Source: Hydractinia symbiolongicarpus
Lineage: Eukaryota > Cnidaria > Hydrozoa > Anthoathecata > Hydractiniidae
Direction of reading: 5' to 3'
Assembly (NCBI RefSeq): GCF_029227915.1
Contig: NC_079876.1
Coordinates: 17,546,001-17,610,000 of the forward strand
Length of the DNA stretch: 64,000 nucleotides
In this document: one piece after another, positions 63,300 through 64,000 of the stretch
How positions within the stretch are numbered: the first letter of the stretch is position 1
Layout: every line of letters starts with the position of its first letter
Translations under genes and position numbers: made by a program
Notes under the pieces: model-generated
Databases searched by the model: none
Told to the model about the DNA's origin: nothing
The model's input: the letters and a program-made list of their open reading frames with translations, nothing else

Positions 63300-63504
63300 T
63301 TTCGCTACTAGATTACATGTTCTAGTCTATTAAATTCAGTACGTGTCGTTTCTACTTTGAAGATGATTAGGAGGGCAACTTGTTTTTGCCAGGAAATGTT
63401 TTTAAGTTGTGAAGACACAAGGGAAATGCATATAATACGAAAGATGTCCTTACTTTGATCGCGAAAGTACTTTACCTGTAATAACTCCAACAATTATCCT
63501 GTCA

Positions 63505-63576
63505 GAGTCGGTGGTGTAAAGGTTAGCATTGTTGCCTTCCAAGCAATAGAACCGGGTTCGATTCCCGGCCGACGCA
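63505..63576 (+). tRNA. tRNA-Gly(UCC), two changes
   Basis: GAGTCGG acceptor (A2-G70 mismatch); TAGAA variable region. Confidence 0.78.
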
Positions 63577-63782
63577 TTTGGCTGCTAGACTACATGTTCT
63601 AGTCTATTAAATTCAGTACGTGTCGTTTCTACTTTGAAGGTGATTAGGAGGGCAAATTTTGTTAGGACAGTTAATGTTTTCAAGTTGTGAAAACACAAGG
63701 GAAGTGCATATAATACGAAAGATGCCCTTATTTTGATCGCGAAGGTACCTTACCTGCAATAACTTCAACAATTCTGCTGCCA

Positions 63783-63853
63783 CCGGCGGTGGTGTAAAGG
63801 TTAGTATTGTTGCCTTCCAAGCAATAGATCCGGTTTCTATTCCGGCCGACCCA
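63783..63853 (+). pseudogene. tRNA-Gly(UCC)-like, family S
   Basis: T arm CCGGTTTCTATTCCGG. The next monomer is cut by the window end before its tRNA. Confidence 0.75.
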
Positions 63854-64000
63854 TTTGGCTGCTTGTTTTGATGTTCTAGTCTATTAAATTTTGTACGTGT
63901 GGGTTCTCTTTGAAGATGATTAGGAGGGCAACTTGTTTTTGCCAGAAAATATTTTCAAGTTGTGAAGACACATGGGAAATGCATATAATACGAAAGATGT

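Larger units (their letters stand above)
1..64000 (+). repeat. tRNA-Gly(UCC) gene satellite, ~277-bp monomer, 232 tRNA cores
   Basis: The same ~277-bp unit repeats head to tail across the whole window without interruption. Typical order: T-rich stretch, TCAAGTTGTG, AAGACACAAGGG, AAATGCATATAATACG, CCCTTATTTTGATCGCGAAA, GTACCTTACCTG, then a tRNA core of about 72 nt, then CTAGATTACATGTTCTAG. Spacing between tRNA starts is nearly always 275-280 bp; exceptions are 267-270 bp where the flank has a small deletion, and 112 bp at 55629. The tRNA folds as a cloverleaf (acceptor 7 bp, D stem 4, anticodon stem 5, T stem 5). At least three flank classes occur downstream of the tRNA, starting TCAGTACGTGTCG, TCAGTTTTTGTGG or TCTGTACGTGTGGG. 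No gene-free stretch over about 210 bp exists. What is seen: periodicity and tRNA. Inferred: satellite evolution by unequal exchange. Confidence 0.98.

Noticed and set aside
1-64000. CRISPR array
   Set aside because: Regular spacing, but the whole 277-bp unit is related from end to end; there are no unique spacers, short palindromic repeats or cas genes.
1-64000. tRNA-derived SINE retrotransposons
   Set aside because: A tRNA head is present, but units are strictly head to tail with constant phase, without poly-A or simple-repeat tails or target-site duplications.

Overview
The whole 64 kb window is one head-to-tail satellite. Its monomer is about 277 bp (usually 275-280) and carries a tRNA-Gly gene with anticodon TCC (UCC in RNA) on the + strand. 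I located 232 tRNA cores, about one every 277 bp: 227 at or near full length (70-74 nt) and 5 truncated. Both window ends fall inside a monomer, so the array continues beyond the window. I see no protein-coding gene, rRNA, CRISPR array or autonomous mobile element.

The consensus tRNA is 72 nt: acceptor stem GCGTCGG/CCGACGC with discriminator A, anticodon loop CTTCCAA, A box TGGTGTAAAGG and B box GGTTCGATTCC, with no intron and no encoded CCA. This is a nuclear eukaryotic (metazoan-like) tRNA-Gly(UCC) with an internal RNA polymerase III promoter. The species cannot be named from the sequence. Frequent CpG transitions among copies suggest germline DNA methylation.

As read by eye, 14 copies match the consensus exactly and many more differ by one or two bases. 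The rest fall into recurrent families, named here for use below. P: degenerate D arm GTTATTATTTTTGTC and B box GGTTCACTTCC. Q: T arm CCCGATTCGATTCCCGG, usually followed by CGGACGCA. S: 71 nt, acceptor 5' strand replaced by CCGGCGG, 4-bp T stem, ending CCGACCCA. M: mosaic of an S-type 5' part and a consensus 3' part. R: D arm AAAGATTAGC with GTGGC anticodon stem. T: R-like with AAGCAGTAGAT and end CTGAAGCA. D: D arm GTTGACATT. Most P, Q, S and T copies look like pseudogenes.

Layout: 1-616 mixed monomers; 617-8443 a 3,882-bp (14-monomer) tandem duplication; 8444-20000 mixed P, Q, R and consensus monomers with 555-bp dimers at 12.5-13.7 kb; 20.0-29 kb S/T/consensus higher-order repeats (830-bp trimers, 1,107- and 1,109-bp tetramers); 29-35.8 kb mixed; 35.8-38.1 kb 554-bp dimers; 40.5-46.1 kb two interleaved large duplications (about 3,046 and 2,769 bp); 46-53 kb mixed, with three tRNAs lacking their 5' half; 54.5-56.4 kb a 1,222-bp duplication; 60.2-62.2 kb 554- and 832-bp repeats; mixed to the end. 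The nested, near-identical repeats point to unequal exchange and gene conversion still acting on a tRNA-gene satellite.

Each monomer also has conserved non-tRNA parts: a TTGTG/CACAA inverted repeat and a CATATAAT element about 100 and 75 bp upstream of the tRNA, and a CTAGA/TCTAG inverted repeat just downstream. Only a few copies have a T4 Pol III terminator directly after the tRNA. In the others the first T-run lies about 40-100 bp downstream.
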